Assembly: GCA_964432945.1 (NCBI GenBank)
Contig: CAYSPO010000054.1
Coordinates: 1-6,440, forward strand
Source of the DNA: CAYSPO01 sp964432945
Lineage (GTDB): Bacteria; Bacillota; Clostridia; Tissierellales; Peptoniphilaceae
Length of the DNA: 6,440 nucleotides
Direction of reading: 5' to 3'
Within the stretch, counting starts at the first letter, position 1. Each line of letters starts with the position of its first letter. The notes beneath the pieces were generated by a model, which did no database searches, was not told the origin of the DNA, and saw nothing but the letters and a program-made list of their open reading frames with translations. This document shows positions 6,418-6,440 of the stretch, piece by piece. The position numbers and the translations under genes are program-made.

Positions 6418-6440
6418 TTATTTACCATCTTTTGTTTTCG
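6418..6440 (-). CDS. Possible 3' end of an upstream gene (fragment)
   Basis: Five bases before the terminator, one minus-strand frame ends KTKDGK-stop with TAA at 6418-6420. Another frame also stops nearby (TAA at 6422-6424), so the true frame is uncertain. A gene end is expected here because a leftward terminator follows directly. There are too few residues to identify it. Confidence 0.25.

Noticed and set aside
1..6440. CRISPR array, insertion sequence, tRNA/rRNA or defence system
   Set aside because: There are no regularly spaced repeats, transposase motifs, terminal repeats, tRNA-like cloverleaf or known defence proteins on either strand. The subtilase alone is not enough to propose a defence role.

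Overview
The window is AT-rich DNA in which every gene I can support lies on the minus strand. Codon use, strong GGAGG-type ribosome binding sites, sigma-A-type promoters and the protein families point to a low-GC Gram-positive bacterium (Bacillota), probably a Clostridia/Tissierellia-type anaerobe. That placement is inference from style only; no marker gene fixes the species.

Read in the direction of transcription, from the right edge to the left: (a) a terminator at 6384-6413 closes a gene that lies mostly outside the window. (b) A single-gene unit encodes a YgiD/DODA-type extradiol dioxygenase (5494-6258) and ends in a hairpin overlapping its stop codon. (c) A near-perfect promoter (5377-5405) drives a three-gene polar amino-acid ABC importer: lipoprotein substrate-binding protein, permease and ATPase (5323 down to 3069). 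This unit ends at a long terminator stem (3006-3059). (d) A tightly packed unit follows: a subtilisin-family (S8) serine protease without a signal peptide (1877-2998), then purE (1388-1867), purF (28-1386) and the first 12 codons of purM (1-38). The junctions are 9 bases, 1 base and an 11-base overlap, so these four are very probably cotranscribed and translationally coupled.

Two things stand out. First, the PurF protein keeps its phosphoribosyltransferase site and all four Fe-S cysteines but has lost the whole glutaminase active site: the N-terminal Cys is Gly, and the substrate-binding Arg, oxyanion Asn and Asp are also replaced. It should not use glutamine; it may make phosphoribosylamine from free ammonia or do something else. 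Second, the purine genes are headed by a catalytically intact, apparently cytoplasmic subtilase. The only promoter I can see for the unit (extended -10, TTG-type -35) lies across the annotated TTG start codon of that protease. It places the expected transcription start on an internal ATG, which would give a leaderless protease message.

I saw no purine riboswitch, tRNA, rRNA, CRISPR array, insertion sequence or attachment site.
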